Source: Kitasatospora albolonga
GTDB lineage: Bacteria > Actinomycetota > Actinomycetes > Streptomycetales > Streptomycetaceae
Assembly (NCBI GenBank): GCA_002082585.1
Contig: CP020563.1
Span: 7,062,001 to 7,126,000, forward strand
Direction of reading: 5' to 3'
DNA length: 64,000 nucleotides
Shown here: piece after piece, positions 62,633 through 64,000 of the stretch
Layout of the letters: every line of letters starts with the position of its first letter
Position numbering within the stretch: the stretch's first letter is position 1
The notes under the pieces: generated by a model
What the model was told of the DNA's origin: nothing
What the model saw: only the letters and a program-made list of their open reading frames with translations
Databases searched by the model: none
Translations under genes and position numbers: made by a program

Positions 62633-64000
62633 TCACGGAGCGAAGACCTTTCCCAGCGCCTCCTTCAACGCCCCTACGGTGGGCGGCTGGAGACGGGCCG
62701 TCAGGCAGCCGTCCGGGCGTACGGCGAACGCCGCGCCCTCGTCCGCCCCGTACTGCTGCGCGAACTCGCCCCGGCTGTCGTGGTGATGGGGGATGCCCAT
62801 CGGCTCGTGCGAGGCACCGGCGGGCAGGATGCGGTACGTCTCCATCCGGCCCCCGGTCACCTCCCGTGCCGCCGCGGCGAGATCGGCGGGCGTATCACCG
62901 GCCGGGTGGTCCCCGTACACCAGCAGGACGTGCCCGCGCCCGCGCAGCAGGTCGAACAGCCGCACCGGATACGCGGCGATGTCCCCGGTGAGACCGCCGC
63001 AGTCCGGGGCCCGGTCGCCGGGCCGGAGCGCGGCCCCGTCGGCCTCGGGCAGCGGAGTCACGACCGGGCTCTCCCGGTGGCCGACCAGGAGCTGGGCCTC
63101 GCGGAGCAGCAGCGTCCGCGGCTCCGTGGGGTCGGCCTGGACGCCCTCGGCGGCATGCCGGACCGTCCGGCCCACCACTTCCTCGCCCACCGGGTGCCGT
63201 TCCGCGTCGTAACTGGCCAACAGACGCGGGTGCGCCGCGCCGTCGAGGGCCAGGGCCAGCTTCCACGCCAGGTTTCCGGCGTCCTGGACCCCGGTGTTCA
63301 TGCCCTGCGCGCCGGTCGGCGGATGGATGTGCGCCGCGTCCCCGGCGACGAACACCCGGCCCTCCCCGTACCGGTCCACCAGCCGGTGGCTGATCCGGAA
63401 CACCGACGACCAGCGCAGCGCCGACGCGGTGACCGGCTCCGGGGCCAGCCGGTCCAGCACCTTCTGGATGTCGGAGAGGGCGGGGGCCGTGCCGCCTTCG
63501 AGGCCGTGCGCCACCCCGTCGCCGTCACCGGAAGACTCCCGGGCGGCTGACAGCTCCGGCGGCACCAGCATCGACATCCGGTAGCGGCCCTTCCCCGGCA
63601 GCGGGATGCAGACCAGCAGGTCGTCGACCGCGCCGTCCTCGCCCCGGTGCATCGACCGCACCCCGTACCCGGGCTCCAGCCCCCAGCCCACCTCCACATC
63701 GGCGAGCATGTACTCCTCGGGGAACGCACCGCCCTCGAAGGTGAGCCCGAGCCCCTTGCGGACCAGGCTGTGCGCCCCGTCGCACCCCACCAGGAACCGG
63801 GACCTGACCTCCTCCTCGGCCCCGGACGCCGTCCTCACCCGGCTCGTCACCCCGGCCGGGTCCTGGGCGAACGCCACCAGCTCGGTCGAGCGCTCGACGC
63901 CGGTGCCGTACCGCCCGAGGTGCTCCTCCAGGAGGCGTTCCGTCTCGTACTGCGGCAGCGCGGCGAAGCCGTACGGCACCTCGGGCGGCAGGACCAGGTC
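62633..64000 (-). CDS. FAD-dependent aromatic hydroxylase, N-terminus outside the window
   Basis: The visible 455 codons hold most of a PHBH-type flavoprotein monooxygenase. DGAHSLVRKGLGL is the DG motif, and GRVFVAGDAAHIHPPTGAQGMNTGVQDAGNLAWKLA is the FAD-ribityl motif. A C-terminal thioredoxin-like domain follows (RAPDCGGL). The GxGxxG FAD start must lie beyond 64000. These enzymes hydroxylate polyketide aromatic rings or detoxify antibiotics such as rifampicin. It is separated from the cluster by housekeeping-type genes. A resistance or unrelated catabolic role is more likely than a biosynthetic one. Confidence 0.9.
   Translation of the reverse strand, partial: DLVLPPEVPYGFAALPQYETERLLEEHLGRYGTGVERSTELVAFAQDPAGVTSRVRTASGAEEEVRSRFLVGCDGAHSLVRKGLGLTFEGGAFPEEYMLADVEVGWGLEPGYGVRSMHRGEDGAVDDLLVCIPLPGKGRYRMSMLVPPELSAARESSGDGDGVAHGLEGGTAPALSDIQKVLDRLAPEPVTASALRWSSVFRISHRLVDRYGEGRVFVAGDAAHIHPPTGAQGMNTGVQDAGNLAWKLALALDGAAHPRLLASYDAERHPVGEEVVGRTVRHAAEGVQADPTEPRTLLLREAQLLVGHRESPVVTPLPEADGAALRPGDRAPDCGGLTGDIAAYPVRLFDLLRGRGHVLLVYGDHPAGDTPADLAAAAREVTGGRMETYRILPAGASHEPMGIPHHHDSRGEFAQQYGADEGAAFAVRPDGCLTARLQPPTVGALKEALGKVFAP

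Overview
The window is very GC-rich, has the strong third-position GC bias of an actinomycete, uses many GTG starts and coupled stop/start overlaps, and carries a monomeric NADP isocitrate dehydrogenase. A Streptomyces-type chromosome is the natural reading. Most of it (about 1 to 54.7 kb) looks like one large aromatic polyketide glycoside gene cluster; the last 9 kb look like housekeeping or unrelated genes.

Layout. 1-6.1 kb (minus strand): a drug exporter, a hydrolase-fold protein without its nucleophile, and an S-adenosylmethionine recycling set (ahcY, metK, start of metH). 6.3-14.6 kb: ferredoxin, ferredoxin reductase, P450, an NTF2-fold protein, a second exporter, a second P450 and an NDP-hexose 2,3-dehydratase. 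14.7-31.7 kb: deoxy-aminosugar genes (rmlA, rmlB, aminotransferase, C-methyltransferase, N-methyltransferase, ketoreductase, two glycosyltransferases) mixed with two HTH_42/AlkZ-like DNA glycosylases, two related small proteins, reductases and an alpha-methylacyl-CoA racemase-like enzyme. 31.8-42.1 kb: starter-unit and early polyketide genes (citramalate synthase, Ser-type KASIII, di-domain aromatase/cyclase, di-domain ABM oxygenase, carboxylase epsilon subunit, acyl-AMP ligase, acyl-CoA dehydrogenase, ACP-pseudoAT fusion, phosphopantetheinyl transferase). 42.0-46.7 kb (minus strand): a RiPP island, with a precursor carrying four SFCNFTH repeats, a coupled fused C/D cyclodehydratase (YcaO) and a two-component system. 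47.0-54.7 kb: SARP activator, carboxylase beta subunit, KS-alpha, KS-beta, ACP, a KS-remnant/AT and a small proline-rich protein. 55-64 kb: F420-dependent oxidoreductase, secreted protein, amidase, icd, a molybdopterin oxidoreductase and a partial FAD hydroxylase.

How it fits together. Type II PKS, a 2-methyl-branched starter (citramalate, racemase, dehydrogenase and ligase genes), two glycosyltransferases, a C-methylated and N-methylated aminosugar, P450s with their own redox partners, and two AlkZ-type glycosylases together suggest an epoxide-bearing, DNA-alkylating pluramycin/kidamycin-type anthrapyran. This is inference. A trioxacarcin-like product is the main alternative but does not explain the aminosugar genes.

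Regulation. I found 16 sites with TCGAGC-like heptamers 11 bp apart, 8 (once 9) bp upstream of a -10 that in most cases reads (C/T)ACnnT. They sit in front of nearly every transcription unit of the polyketide part, so the SARP at 47 kb probably controls the whole set. Several of these promoters lie so close to the start codon that the mRNAs should be leaderless. The RiPP operon has no such site and may be controlled separately.
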